Below are positions 34,511 to 45,745 of a stretch of 64,000 nucleotides of DNA, in pieces. The position numbers were made by a program, and so were the translations under genes. Every line of letters starts with the position of its first letter. Position 1 is the stretch's first letter. The notes under the pieces were generated by a model. The model was not told where the DNA came from. It saw only the letters and a program-made list of their open reading frames with translations, and did not search any database. Source of the DNA: Coprinellus micaceus. Lineage: Eukaryota > Basidiomycota > Agaricomycetes > Agaricales > Psathyrellaceae. Location: NCBI GenBank assembly GCA_951394405.1, contig OX596339.1:2852001-2916000 (forward strand), written 5' to 3'.

Positions 34511-35872
34511 ATGTCGTTTCTCTCTGCTCTAAGAAATACCCGGTGCACAGTCGGACGGTTCCATATCCAAATACCCCGCGCCTACTCAACACAGGTGTTG
34601 AGGCCGGTAAAGCGCGCAAAAGAGGACCCTCTGACCGACGCGAAGCCCAAACCAAAAGAAACCACACCTCTACGACGATCGGCTTCAGCATCCCAGGACA
34701 TTCGAGCCAACCCAACACCTACCCGAGGAGAGATTAATCCAGTCCTTACCTTTGCGACTTCAGAACGCTATGTTCTTTCTCGGCTACGGAATCACCCCGA
34801 CCTCCCGCCGCGAGCGCAGGCCCTGCACGAGTGCTGGTGGGTGCCACGATGGATTGCTCCCAATGGCAGGGAGGGTGAAGTTTTCGTCTTTTCAAATGGG
34901 AGCTTCGTCTCCTGGGGCCTGACAGAGGACGATGCCAAGGTCTTTGCGAAGGAGGTCATTGGTCGGGCACCTGGGATGGAGGTCGGGCAATTGAGGGAAC
35001 CAGAGACGGAAGAGCTAGAGTTTGTTGTTGACCCTATCGAGTTGAGTGGTGCGTAAAACCGCGGGTTCTGGGCTTGACTGAACATTCCTTCTGCAGGCCA
35101 ACACGGTTACAGGGAGACTTGATCATCCTTGGTCGGGCGTCTGAACTCAACGAATCGGACTTGTTGCCAACAAACCTCCCAAAGACGGCTTTCCCGCAAG
35201 AAACCCTTCTCGCTCGATATGCGTTCTCGCAGGCTCTCTCAAGGTCGACAGCATTGTCGGGCATCGAAGTAGCTCTGGAAAACTATCTTACCTCAATGGC
35301 ACTCCTCCCACATACCCTTGCGAAGACAGGAAAACCCGGAATGAACAGGAAGAACTTGATCAAGAAACTCGGAGAGTTGATGAAGTTCAGGCAATACCTA
35401 AATCTCAACAGGGAGAACTACGTCGAGGTTCCCGACTTCTACTGGGCCGAGCCAGAATTGGAGAGTGAGTTGCACATCATCCAAGTTTGTACGGTTTGCC
35501 TGACCTTCTCTAGAGCTGTTCAAGTCCATGACCAATGCACTAGAAGTCCGGGGTAGGACTTCCGCTCTGAACGACAAGATTACATACGCCGCTGAGATGC
35601 AGTCAACGCTGCGAGCCTTGTTGACTGAGGTGAGCCCTTTTCCAAAGTACACTTCCTAGTTAGCTGACCTACTCTTCTCAGTCGTCCGGCCACTCCATGG
35701 AACTCATCATTATTGCACTTATCGCAGTCGAAGTCATTCTTGTAAGTACCCGTGTATCCCTTCCATTCCCCCTTCCTAATGCGTCGTCGGACAGGCTTTT
35801 ATCCGTGAAGGTCCCGAGCTCTGGCACACACTTACCTCTTCAGAGGATGAGCCAAACCCAACCACTGCTTAA
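34511..35872 (+). CDS. RMND1/DUF155 (Rmd1-Sif2 type) mitochondrial protein
   Basis: This is a YagE/DUF155-family protein like human RMND1 and yeast Rmd1/Rmd8, membrane-anchored proteins, several of them mitochondrial and linked to mitochondrial translation. It starts at ATG 34511 (MSFLSALRNTRCTVGRFH); the Arg/Ser-rich N-terminus without acidic residues fits a mitochondrial presequence. The DUF155 domain follows: GEVFVFSNGSFVSWGLTEDD, then TRLQGDLIILG, SQALSRSTALSGIEVALENY, FRQYLNLNRENYVEVPDFYW and ITYAAEMQSTLRALLTE. The family's C-terminal transmembrane helix is present (SMELIIIALIAVEVIL). Four introns; the first junction works best with a non-standard GTTGAG donor at about 35039, since the nearby GTGCGT leads to a stop. 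Stop at 35872 after EDEPNPTTA. Confidence 0.85.
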
Positions 35873-36142
35873 GCCAATGCTAATTTAAGCGCCGAGCGCC
35901 CATACACTCTACTCATTCCGACTCACCGCCCACCCCCTCTTACCATCGTATTGGTTTCATCTAGATTAATCTATCCACGTATATACGCAAAGGATTACAA
36001 TTAGGAATAGAGGGCACTACGGATACTGCCCAGTTACTGCGGTAATGGATATGCTATGTCCATGACAATCAATAAAAGTACCACTGCATGCGCAGGCGCG
36101 CGGTAGCTATCTCAGACTCACACCGTTCTGCTTCCCACTCTG

Positions 36143-39100
36143 ATGTACCCAAACTCCTCCCATGGCAATAGTACGAGACCACTACCAACGCAAAATGGCC
36201 AGAACGATGCCTATCGCGTAAACGATGTCCAGCGACGCCGCACAAGAAGCACGAATCCCTTTGATTACGACCCCTACGACCTCTCCAACGATGATCCCCC
36301 GCCGCCCCCGCTACCACCACGACCTCGAGGACTTTCAGCAGCTACACCCCGACACCATCCTCTCCCACCACCGCCTCCCGTGCCCCCTCTTCCGCCCCAC
36401 TTCCAGAATCCCCCACATACCACAGGTTCATATACCCCTTCAGAACTGAGACCGTTCCCCAGAGAGTCCGACTCCGATCTCAGTGCACCCTCCTCGACGA
36501 CCTCGTCCAACAGACCCAGCCCATCATACATCGCCGCCCGACCCGAACCCCCAGCCTACGAGTACTTCAACAATCCATGGGCCTATCCCCCCGGCGCACA
36601 CAACCTCAGAGTCGGGCAGCAGGCTGGGGTGCACGACGGAGGGGGGCTGTCGATACCGCCCGATCCTGGACTACGACAACGAGCAAAGTCTTCCATCGAC
36701 CTGAGATCGGCGGCGTCGCATCGTGGGCCGAGGCAACCTGAGGTATCGACGTTTGTCGCCCCGACAATGTCGTTCCCTATGCCCGAGATACCGACTTTGC
36801 CTGTGCGTCCGCCCCCGGGAACAGAGGATCGCTCGCACTCTGCTTTGGGGAGAGCGACGTCGGCGCATGCGACGCTTGTGAATGGAACGAAGAGCAAATC
36901 CCCTAGCCCCCCACGGCCGCAGCCTAGAAACAGTGTTCCCTCTGTCAGTACGAGCACAACGCCGACCTCGGCAACTCCGACCCCTCCTGCGGACGATTCA
37001 GAGGGCGGGAGGAAATCGAGGAGGCCCTCGAGTGCGAGCAGACCGGGCAGCTCGAGAGGAGAGTTTAGGTTCAGCCCCAATCTCATGAAACTCCAGCATA
37101 TGCCGTCGGTCGCCTCAATAAGCTCTACATCTACGAGTTCGTCGAACTTCTACAAGGAGGCGGACTTCGAGGACGGGTTTGCGTCCCCAACAGATGCTAC
37201 GGTGTGTGGCTACCACCCTCATGATAGAATTCACTCGGGGCTGATATAGCATGACGCATACAGTTCTCCACAGAATCCCTACAGATCGACGGCGAAGAGC
37301 TTGGACTCATCGGGAAGGAGCTTTCGAGTCTTTCGTGAGTATTTACTGGCCGAAGTCTGTGGCTCGGCTTCTAATTGTGTCCCACACCACAGGCTTGACA
37401 TGGATGAGAACATCACCCGATTCCAAAAAGGCGAATTACCTGAGCCAGACCAAGAATGGCATCGTCTCGTCCCCGAGGGAGCTCTGAAGGAGTTGGATAG
37501 CACAGAGATTAAGCGACAAGGACTCATTTTTGAGCTGCTCAAAGCCGAGCGGGAGTATGTCGATGATCTGGTGACGATGGAAGAGGTGTTCATTAAGGGC
37601 TTGACGGAAATCAACCCCCCGATTATCCCAGACCCGGCGAGTAGCGCGCGGTTTGTGGATACGGTATTTGGGAATTTGCACGAGATTCTGGTTCATCATC
37701 AAAAGATGCTGGAACGGCTATTCGCGAGGCAGAAGGAAACGCACCCTCTCATTCACTCAATTGCTGATATCGTCTTGGACAGTGAGTACCTTGCTTCTTA
37801 CCTGGCTTGGCTTGCACTTAACCCAACCCACATAGCGGTCGTAAAGCCGGAATTCCGAGATGCATACGAGAAGTACATCAAGCAATACCCCATGGCCGAG
37901 TCGTTCCACCAGAAGGAGCTCAGCGGCAACACCAGGTATCGCGACTTCCTGCAAACTGTCTCAAAGCAACCGAGGGTGAAGAAACGCGACATGAAGATCT
38001 TCCTGAACAGGCCTCTTACGCGGCTCGTGCGGTTGAACCTCCTGCTTGAGGAAATGCATAAGCGGACCGACAAGGACCATGATCATCCGGATGTCGAGAC
38101 TTTGCCTATCATTCGTGGGATTGTGAGCGACTGTATCAAGGCTACGCAGCCTGGCATCGAAACCGCGGAACAGAAGGTCAAGTTCTTGGATTTGTGCGAG
38201 AACATCATTCCGCAGAGGGGGGAGATTATCGTACGTCGTCCCCCAACTGCATTCGGTAGTGCATCTGAATGACCTGATGCTCTCTTTTCGCAGGATATGG
38301 ATCTGTACAATCCCGAGCGCCATCTGGTGTACGCCGGTATTGTGTGGAGGAAGGTCCGCGCTGAAAACGGGTTTGGGTCAGACAAGTGGCAGGAGGTATC
38401 AGCTCACTTGCTGGATAACTTTTGTGAGTCGATACTGGGATGGTGCTCGGAAACTTCATCTTACGACCTTTCTAGTTATACTTACTCGGGACATGAAGAC
38501 ACAGCTTGGCATCGTGAAGAAAGTCATCATGTCGAGGGTACGCCTCTCTCCTACTCCCCTGTTTGAATCTCATTGGAGTGCTCACGACGCATATTTTTAG
38601 CCACTACCGCTATCCTTCGTTCGCCTAACAGCGTTCAACGCTCCCCCAGAAACACGGCGCGAGAAGGTCGAAACTGGAAGTCTACTAGACACGTTCCGGT
38701 CACAGGACGTCTCATTATACCCTTTTACGATATACCACGCATCGCCGACATTTATGAAGGCCTACACCCTCTACGCGCCAAGCGAGTCAATGCGGAAAAA
38801 GTGGCACGCAAGTTTCGTCGATGTGCTCTCGGTGTTTAAAGTGAGGCAGGAGAACAATCAAGTACGTGTGGTAGTTTGGATGTATCGTTGCTCTCAACTA
38901 ACGGGAATCACCTAGATGTTTGCTCAAGATACACTGGTGGATGGGCACTTTAGGATACCCAAGGAACCCGTTACCAGTCCGGCCATGCAGAGGGCGACCG
39001 TGACTGGAAGGGTGACTGCAGCAGTCCCATTCGGTACGCGCACGAGCAAGCTTCTTCCAGACCACCCGAAAATATCTAACAATTAATTTGCAGCGACACA

Positions 39101-40448
39101 GGCCGGTCAAAGGTACCTTGCGATTGGATGCACGTCAGGGATATATATCGCGCCATATAACCGAGCTCGAGGTGAGCACCGGCAAACAAACGCCTCTGGA
39201 GTCAACTATTCTGACATTCCATGAAAGAGATGGTAAAGGTCTTTACTTTCCATAGCCCCCATTATCTCGCTGCGATACAGTCCGTCGGAGACAAGGTGTT
39301 CAACCGATTCGTCATCCACGTGGATACCACGGTCGTTTCGTACTCCCTGGAATTGGTGGCCCGGTTCGTTACGGGGAAGCTAGAACCGAATGTACTGGAG
39401 GCGTCGAAGGAGAAAATATCTTCGTCTGACCAGAACGTCCTGTTTGTGCGACACTGTATATTGCAGGAGCGTGTGTTACGTGAGTGGTTATCCATATCAG
39501 GCCATGTGACGGTGAACTGACGCTGGACTTGTAGTGATATATGCCTCGAAGAAGCGCTTGAGCTCTTCTGTGAGCATTCACGCTGTTGAGGCTATTGCGC
39601 ATTCGCTACAGCGACCGGGGTCAGCTACACCCGCCAACTTCCGGCCATTTGGCCAGGTAAGGGCGATTTACTCGCCACCCGCTTCATCACTCTGATGCAT
39701 GCCATAGCCTGGCTATATACCCAAGGAAGCGTATGACATCGTGGCACTGGCCAAGACGGTGAACATATGTACGAAATCAGGTCTAGTGTCCGCCCACCCT
39801 GGAGAGTGAGTGTCTTGGTTTCTTCCTCATGGCGCGTCTGGCTCACCGGTTCTTCAGTTTCCCTGGTAGCGCTTCTCCACCTGTACCTGTGTTGCAGGGC
39901 GACAGCAGCTCCAATCCAGCCTTGACTACGCTCAAGAACAAGGCTGAACATGCTAAACCGCTAGGGCTAGTGAAGACGGACAACCCCGAGGAGTTCCTGG
40001 TTGTGTATGATGGTGCGATTCAGTTCATGTCCTCGCTTTCGCTTCCATATCTGACTCACGCCCTCTGACCTTAGACTTGGGGATATATATCAACAGCCGA
40101 GGGCTGCCTGCTCGCAAATATGGATACCTCAAATGGGAGACCAAAGCAACTTCGTACGCACACCGAGGCGGCCTTCTCCTCCTCGTTTCCCCTCGCTTCG
40201 TTGAAATCCACGAAGTCGGATCTGGGAAACTCGTCCAGGTCATTGAAGGTGCAGATATCCGACTGCTATTCTCCGATCCAGAAATAACGCCACACGATAA
40301 TATCTTATTGGCAATGCGGGGGAAGTACAACGATAATGGGGGAGTGAGCGATAAAATTGTGGAGCTTTTGAAGACGGTCGAGATTCCTCCCCAGTCTGCG
40401 GCTGGGACGCCTTCGACGGCGTCGGTTTGGTCGGAATGGGACATGTGA
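36143..40448 (+). CDS. Rho1 guanine nucleotide exchange factor (DH-PH-CNH)
   Basis: This is a Rom1/Rom2-type GEF that activates Rho1 in cell-wall integrity signalling at the plasma membrane. It starts at ATG 36143. The first 350 residues are Pro/Ser-rich and disordered. The DH (RhoGEF) domain begins at IKRQGLIFELLKAEREYVDD and continues through NRPLTRLVRLNLLLEEM and IKATQPGIETAEQKVKFLDL. A PH-type region follows (IVWRKVRAENGF to PFTIYHASPTFMKAYTLYAP). The C-terminal citron homology domain starts around VTGRVTAAVPF and includes RYLAIGCTSGIYIAPYNRA and DDLGIYINSRGLPARKYGYL; it ends at TGA 40448. About a dozen short introns. I see no DEP domain between the disordered leader and the DH domain, unlike the best-known yeast members. 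Confidence 0.88.
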
Positions 40449-40725
40449 GCGTACAGTGTAGCGCCTTCGCAGGTACTGGAACTGGAATGTTGTATTTTTA
40501 GACACGCTTAGAGCCACGACCTTTGGTGTTTACTCTACGAAGCATGTAATCGACACGTTGAGTACCACCAGTCACCACGACCTCTTCGCGAGGAGCCCCT
40601 ATCTTTCCCCGTGACATCAATTTCGGTATTCTGCTTCCGCGCATGAGGCGTTTTCGGCACTTGCTCTTGACCTCCACGTTCACTCCGCATTGCACCGTTC
40701 GAGCGTTCACCTATTACATCCTCCC

Positions 40726-42435
40726 ATGGATTTGTCCCGCCTGCTCTGCAGTAATGAGCCTCCCAACCCATCCGACATCCCGGCCATACAAGCTTCCCTC
40801 GCCAGACTCCTGGTGAAGCAACTCAAGCTAGAGCTTGAGTTGGAAGAGATCGAGGAGAATGTAGAGCAACATTTCTCAGTTTTATCCCCTATCAGACGAG
40901 TTCCTGTGGAGATCCTCAGCGACATCTTCAGCTTGGCAGTCCTCGGAGTCTACCCGGGGGAGCCGTCGTCTTACAAGACCATGTTTCCAAGTGTTCGAAA
41001 GGTCGTCGAGAGGTTAGGCCTTGTCTGCTGGCACTGGAGGCGTGCTACCCTCATCACCCGTGCGTTTTGGAGTGAGGTGTCCGTTGACTCCCCTCTGGAG
41101 GGACCGCTGTCGCGAAGGGTATCATTCGACAAAGTGGGAACCTGGTTGAGCCACCAAGACGCACTACCAAGGGTGCTCGAAGTTGGAAGCCGGTGGTTCA
41201 CGAAGTCAAATTGTGCCAACCACGACTCGGAGTGTCGATATCGAAGCCCAAGCTTCGGAAGACTGTTAGCGGAAGGTCCCGCTTTGGACAAGTTGACCTT
41301 ACGGCTCAAAAGTCCAGAATGTCTTCAGAATCTATTCGATTCGTTCCCACTGCCAACTGGTGGGTGGGAGCGTACATTCGACACCTGCCCATGGAGCTCC
41401 TTCCGACAGCTCAGCTCCCTCGCACTTCACTTTGCATGTTGGGTCTCCGACTGCGGCTCCCTCGCATCACATTCCAGCTTTGCTCACCTACCCCCCATTA
41501 CGAACTTCGAACTCTACCTCCCCAGGATGGAAGACAGTTTCGATACCACCAGCGGAGGCGAGGACGAATGCGATAAGGCGGAGCTCAACATTCCACGTCG
41601 GATTCTTGAAGGGCTGAAGCAATTCACTTACGCTTGTGACTGGGACCTACGCCATGCCTCTGGTCCACTCGCACACTGTATCAACCTCGAAATTTTGATT
41701 CTGGATCTTGACGGCCGTAACTCACAAGAACACCCTCTGGAGACCAACGGCCCGTTAGTCAACCGGCTCTCCACCTCAGGCATCAAGCTCCCTCACCTGC
41801 TTACCCTTCAAGTGAAGAAGTGTACACGCATTCACTCGATCGAGCACCTCAAGTTCTTCCGGGCACCTGCCTTGGAGACTTTGGACATCGCCTTGGATCA
41901 CGATGGCACCTCCTTGGTTCAGTTGGACCAAGTAGAGCTTTGGTGGAATCCACTTGTGAACCGCATTGACTGCCTACGCACTCTATGCCTTCGAAATATG
42001 GAATTTGACACGGGCGTCCTGATCGCCATGAAGATACAAGAACTCCCGGCCTTAACCCATCTGACACTGGATTCCGTATACCCCCAGGATGAGCTATTTG
42101 GGGAGGCCGGACCTTTCCAAGGCACCCTGACTCTGGGCGGTGGGCGATCCTTCCCTTCTCTTCAAGTCCTCGAGCTCCTCCAGCTCGAATCCTACTTCGA
42201 CCTTGAGCTCGTCTTCGACTTCGTTGAGAACCGGCGTGGTTGTACCATTGACGGAAAGGCGACGATGGCTTCCGATGGACGTTCGGATTGCATCAGGTCT
42301 ATCGTTGCGATGTACTACAAGTTGGACTCGGAATTCGCTGAAAGATCTGAAGTGTACTATGAGAGAGCACAGTTGCTCACAGATGCGGGCGTTAGAGTCG
42401 AGATAGGGGAGTCGTCTCAAGAATACCAAGCATAA
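40726..42435 (+). CDS. F-box protein with leucine-rich C-terminal part
   Basis: This is an intronless 569-residue F-box protein, probably the substrate-binding subunit of an SCF ubiquitin ligase. The ATG at 40726 (MDLSRLLCSNEPPNPSD) is chosen because upstream in-frame codons lack an ATG. A short coiled coil (KQLKLELELEEIEENVEQHF) precedes the F-box at residues about 54-76 (SPIRRVPVEILSDIFSLAV), followed by LVCWHWRRATLITRAFW. The remainder has irregular leucine-rich repeats (LLAEGPALDKLTLRLKSPE, LKLPHLLTLQVKKCTRI-type stretches). Such F-box families are strongly expanded in Agaricomycetes, and substrates are unknown. A broken relative lies about 6 kb downstream on the other strand. Confidence 0.82.
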   Translation: MDLSRLLCSNEPPNPSDIPAIQASLARLLVKQLKLELELEEIEENVEQHFSVLSPIRRVPVEILSDIFSLAVLGVYPGEPSSYKTMFPSVRKVVERLGLVCWHWRRATLITRAFWSEVSVDSPLEGPLSRRVSFDKVGTWLSHQDALPRVLEVGSRWFTKSNCANHDSECRYRSPSFGRLLAEGPALDKLTLRLKSPECLQNLFDSFPLPTGGWERTFDTCPWSSFRQLSSLALHFACWVSDCGSLASHSSFAHLPPITNFELYLPRMEDSFDTTSGGEDECDKAELNIPRRILEGLKQFTYACDWDLRHASGPLAHCINLEILILDLDGRNSQEHPLETNGPLVNRLSTSGIKLPHLLTLQVKKCTRIHSIEHLKFFRAPALETLDIALDHDGTSLVQLDQVELWWNPLVNRIDCLRTLCLRNMEFDTGVLIAMKIQELPALTHLTLDSVYPQDELFGEAGPFQGTLTLGGGRSFPSLQVLELLQLESYFDLELVFDFVENRRGCTIDGKATMASDGRSDCIRSIVAMYYKLDSEFAERSEVYYERAQLLTDAGVRVEIGESSQEYQA

Positions 42436-43782
42436 TGGCCTCTTGATGACTCTGCCCGAGTCGGAGCTCCCGTGCTATAACCGCCATGCGCGATTTCCCC
42501 CCTCGCCTATCCGTTTACCCGTGGTCTCAATGACTTATCGATTCCGGTATCTATTTTGTATACTCCCTAGTATAGAAAGCGAGGCGCGATACTGGCTCCT
42601 TCTTGGAAGCGAAGGGTAAAGCTGACCAAAAGCTGGTGGTAGAGATCAGCTTCCCAGGGGCTTGCCGAAGGTGGCAGAGAGGGTGGCATCATCTACATTA
42701 CGCCTCGGGTATGCCCCATCGATACTGCCGCCAGCTGACCGAGCATATGTGTCTGCAGGAAATACCACTCCGCAGCCAGGGTCAAGATGCTGTACTTTAA
42801 TCCACACTAGATACGCCGTGAAGCCCTGAGGGAGTGGAGGCGCCGCGGCGGTTACCTTCGCCTTCCTCGGATGTCTTGTGTAAGAGGTCGTCCGGCTCTC
42901 GTCCCTCCCAGCCTCCTGAATACCAATGCGATTGTTTTGCCGTAAACTACCTCCCCTTCCCTTAAGCGCCCCGAACACCGACAGACTGTGAGTCCTAGGA
43001 TCAGTCGGGTTGACAGTACCATTAGCGGCAGCATAGGGTCGGAGTGGCCCCAGAACGGGCAATGGATGCCTAAAAGGAGATCCAAATGATTCCCGGCGAT
43101 CATCTCACCTGAGGTACCGTTTTGCCGATGCGATGCACAAGTCAACGGCATCGCCAACGACCTCCTGCCACGCCGAACGCTCCAATCGCGCGAAGTTTCA
43201 TAATGGGGCGTCTAAACAGCGCCCAAGTGGCCTGCAAGAGTCCCCAGGCTGGATGCTTTACTGCCAGACCCGCATGTTTTTTGTACCTACGTGCATGGCT
43301 TCTGAGCCACTCCCGCACCGAAAATCATCATTCTGATTCCAAGTATGATGTGCAATGCTATTTTCTCAGCTTTATATTAGAAACGGCATGGTGATGCACA
43401 AAAGACTTCTAATGTTAGTGATTGATTTGCGGGGGCTAACTATAGCACGATTTGCCTACTATGTACGTAGACCCGTAGCCACAGTGATGATCAAATTGAC
43501 ATAGATCTAGCTGTTCCCTCCTGTCTGGGTCCCACACACGACAGAGACTTTGAGGAGCATATTCAATTCAGGCAGGCTCAAACCGTGGGTTGGTGGGTTG
43601 GCGAATTCAAGGGGGTGTTTCAGAGGGCTGGACATGGTAGAATTGCACGCGGCCAAGCTGATGGACTTACAAAACTGTGAATGTCAGAACTCGTATAAAA
43701 TATCGCGGTTTTCAAAAAGAAGATTCAGAACGGAGCAGTTCCTCTTCCCAACTTCTTCCACCCATTCCTCAACCATACCAAC
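42436..43782. other. Intergenic region upstream of first secreted-peptide gene
   Basis: The left half contains a minus-strand frame at 42646-43062 that reads partly coding (GRGGSLRQNNRIGIQEAGRD) without a recognised family. From about 43345 the sequence is the left copy of the 1.4-kb-spaced duplication, including the promoter of the first peptide gene. Confidence 0.4.
43693..43700 (+). promoter_or_regulatory. TATA box of first secreted-peptide gene
   Basis: A TATAAAA sequence about 85-90 bp before the start codon; the duplicate gene has TATAAAG at the same distance (about 45132-45138). Conserved position in both copies supports a real core promoter. Confidence 0.6.
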
Positions 43783-44243
43783 ATGCGAGTGAACTTTGGC
43801 TTGATCCCCGTCGCCATCGCCTTCTTCGGTTGGGCTGCGAGTGCTCACGACGTACGCCCAAACTCCGTTTAAACTGTAGACCGGCTCACTGATTCATCTG
43901 GCTTCATAGCTCGCCTCCAGCGAGGACATTTTCGAGGCCAGGGAGTTGGTCGATGAGTTCGCGCAATTCGAACGCCGCTCGGAGATCCTCGCCGACTTCA
44001 CCACCCGTGAGCTCGTCACCGAGCTCAGCGATCGCCTCGAAAGGCGCGGAAACATCATCAGCAAGCCCAAGACATACAAGTGTGTGTACTGTGGAAGAAA
44101 GTATGACACCGCTGCGAGGGTACGTCAGAATATCCCACCCAAGCTCGTCGCAGGAGCTGAGTACTGACTTGTTCCCCTTACAGGCCAAGTTCTGTGGCAC
44201 CAACTCTGTGCTCACCGGTGGTTGCAGGCCTGTCGGTAGTTAG
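43783..44243 (+). CDS. Small secreted cysteine-containing protein, copy 1
   Basis: 112-residue predicted secreted protein of unknown function. Exons 43783-43851, 43910-44119 and 44184-44243 join with GTACG and CAG/TAG borders. Residues 1-21 form a clear signal peptide (MRVNFGLIPVAIAFFGWAAS, cleavage probably after ASA). An acidic pro-region follows, with two dibasic sites: FERR|SEILADF and DRLERR|GN, as cut by the Kex2 protease. Cutting after the second would release a basic peptide of about 40 residues with four cysteines (YKCVYCGRKYDTAA, then KFCGTN and TGGCRPVGS). Secreted peptides of this kind act as effectors, toxins or signals in fungi; no specific role can be claimed. It is the left member of a tandem pair. 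Confidence 0.85.
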
Positions 44244-45220
44244 AGGATGGGCTTAATAGTTCCCACTCTTTTTATCTCTACATGATGTATATTCGCCTAT
44301 AATTACTCTTGTACCATAATTGCTGGCCTACACGCAGGACACCATTGTATTCTCACTCAGCCACTACAAAACGTGCTTACTCCCGTATCTCACTACTGCC
44401 CGTGTCTTCGTCATCCTCCAAATCCGAGCTCATATCATCGCTCTATCCTCAATATTCACAGTCCGCACCTGTCTCTTCTTACACCGAGTATGGATACTGC
44501 CACCTCCGCCTGCCCATCCCAATCTAGGTGCTTTGGGCATTACTCTGGCGATGAGTCTTACCAAAAGGTGGGGAGTGTAAACTTGAACAGCAACAAGCGC
44601 TGGTGCGGCGCGAGCGTCTGCACCTGCCGCGTCGTAGTTGCTTGGGGAAATCATAATCAATCGATTTATTTCTTTGAGCTAAAGCGAACGAGACAAGGTC
44701 GTCAAGGTCGTTTTTTATGTATTGGGAAGGTCGTTTTGACGAAGTCCCCGTCGCAGTTGGGCGGACCCTCTGAAATTGGTCCGGGTGACAAGGATGTTTT
44801 CTCAGTGTTAGAGTGGAAACGGCGTGATACACCCAAGACTTTAGTAAGGGGTTGGCGCTTGATTTGCGGGAGCTAAGCATAGCACGATCTGCTGGGATCT
44901 GCCTAGAAAGCCTGGGGTTGGTTGCATGCACCCGTCACCGCAGTGATGATCAAATTGACATAGATCTGGCTGTTATATTCATTGGAGTCCCACACACAAG
45001 AAAGACTTTGAGGAGCATATTCCATTCAAATAGCCTCAAGCCGTGAGTCGGCGAATCCAAGGGGATGTTTCAGAGCGAAATTGCATGCGACCAAGCTGAT
45101 GGATTTACGAAACTGTGGATACTAGAGCTTGTATAAAGGCACCCAGGTCCTCCAAAGAAATTTCAGAACAGAGCAGTTCCTCTTCCCAACTTCTTCCACC
45201 CATTCCTCAACCATACCAAC
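44244..45220. other. Spacer between the duplicated peptide genes
   Basis: It holds the 3' UTR of copy 1, about 490 bp of unique spacer and, from about 44790, the promoter part of the second repeat copy. No additional gene is supported. Confidence 0.6.
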
Positions 45221-45745
45221 ATGCGAGTTAACTTTGGCTTGATCCCCGTCGCCATCGCCTTCTTTGGATGGGCTGCCAGTGCTCACGATGTACGACCCAA
45301 GTTTGTTTTAATCATAGGCCCTTTTACTGATTTGGCTGGCTTCGTAGTTCGCCTCCAGCGAGGACATTTTTGAGGCCAGGGAGTTGGTCGATGAGTTCGC
45401 ACAATTTGAACGCCGCTCTGAGATCCTCGCCGACTTCACTACCCGCGAGCTCGTCACCGAGCTCAGCGATCGCCTGGAAAGGCGCGGAAACGTCATCAGC
45501 AAGAAGTCGTTCAAGTGCGTGTACTGTGGAAAGAAGTACGATACTGCTGCGAAGGTATGTCAGCCGCTCCAACCCACAATCTCCCCGGTTAATCGCTGGG
45601 CACTGACTTGCTCTCCTTGCAGGCCAAATTTTGCGGCACCAACTCTGTGCTCACTGGTGGTTGCAGGCCCGTCGGCAGTTAGAGGGTGGGCTCAAAGCTC
45701 TCGCCCGGGCATCGCTTTTATCTCTCCTCGATGTATATTCGCCTA
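44790..45745 (+). repeat. Right copy of the tandem duplication
   Basis: Matches the left copy (43345-44305). The shared landmarks GATTTGCGGG at 43423 and 44861 and the start codons at 43783 and 45221 give the same 1438-bp offset. Confidence 0.85.
45221..45682 (+). CDS. Small secreted cysteine-containing protein, copy 2
   Basis: 111-residue paralogue of copy 1. Exons 45221-45289, 45348-45554 and 45623-45682 have introns at the same positions. The signal peptide is identical. The pro-region, both RR sites, and all four cysteines are kept. Changes cluster just after the second RR site: copy 1 has NIISKPKTYK where copy 2 has NVISKKSFK, one residue shorter, and Arg/Lys exchanges occur in CGRKYDTAAR versus CGKKYDTAAK. 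The predicted mature peptide is again basic and of about 39 residues. Retained reading frame in both copies suggests both are used. Confidence 0.85.

Larger units (their letters stand above)
43345..44305 (+). repeat. Left copy of a tandem duplication of about 950 bp
   Basis: The promoter, gene and 3' region match 44790-45745 at a constant offset of 1438 bp over the coding part. Long identical stretches include the 40 bp before the start codon. Introns and flanks have drifted more than exons, pointing to selection on the coding part after duplication. Confidence 0.85.

Noticed and set aside
43783..45682. Hydrophobin identity for the secreted pair
   Set aside because: Hydrophobins have eight cysteines in a fixed pattern including a CC pair; these proteins have four cysteines and no CC pair.
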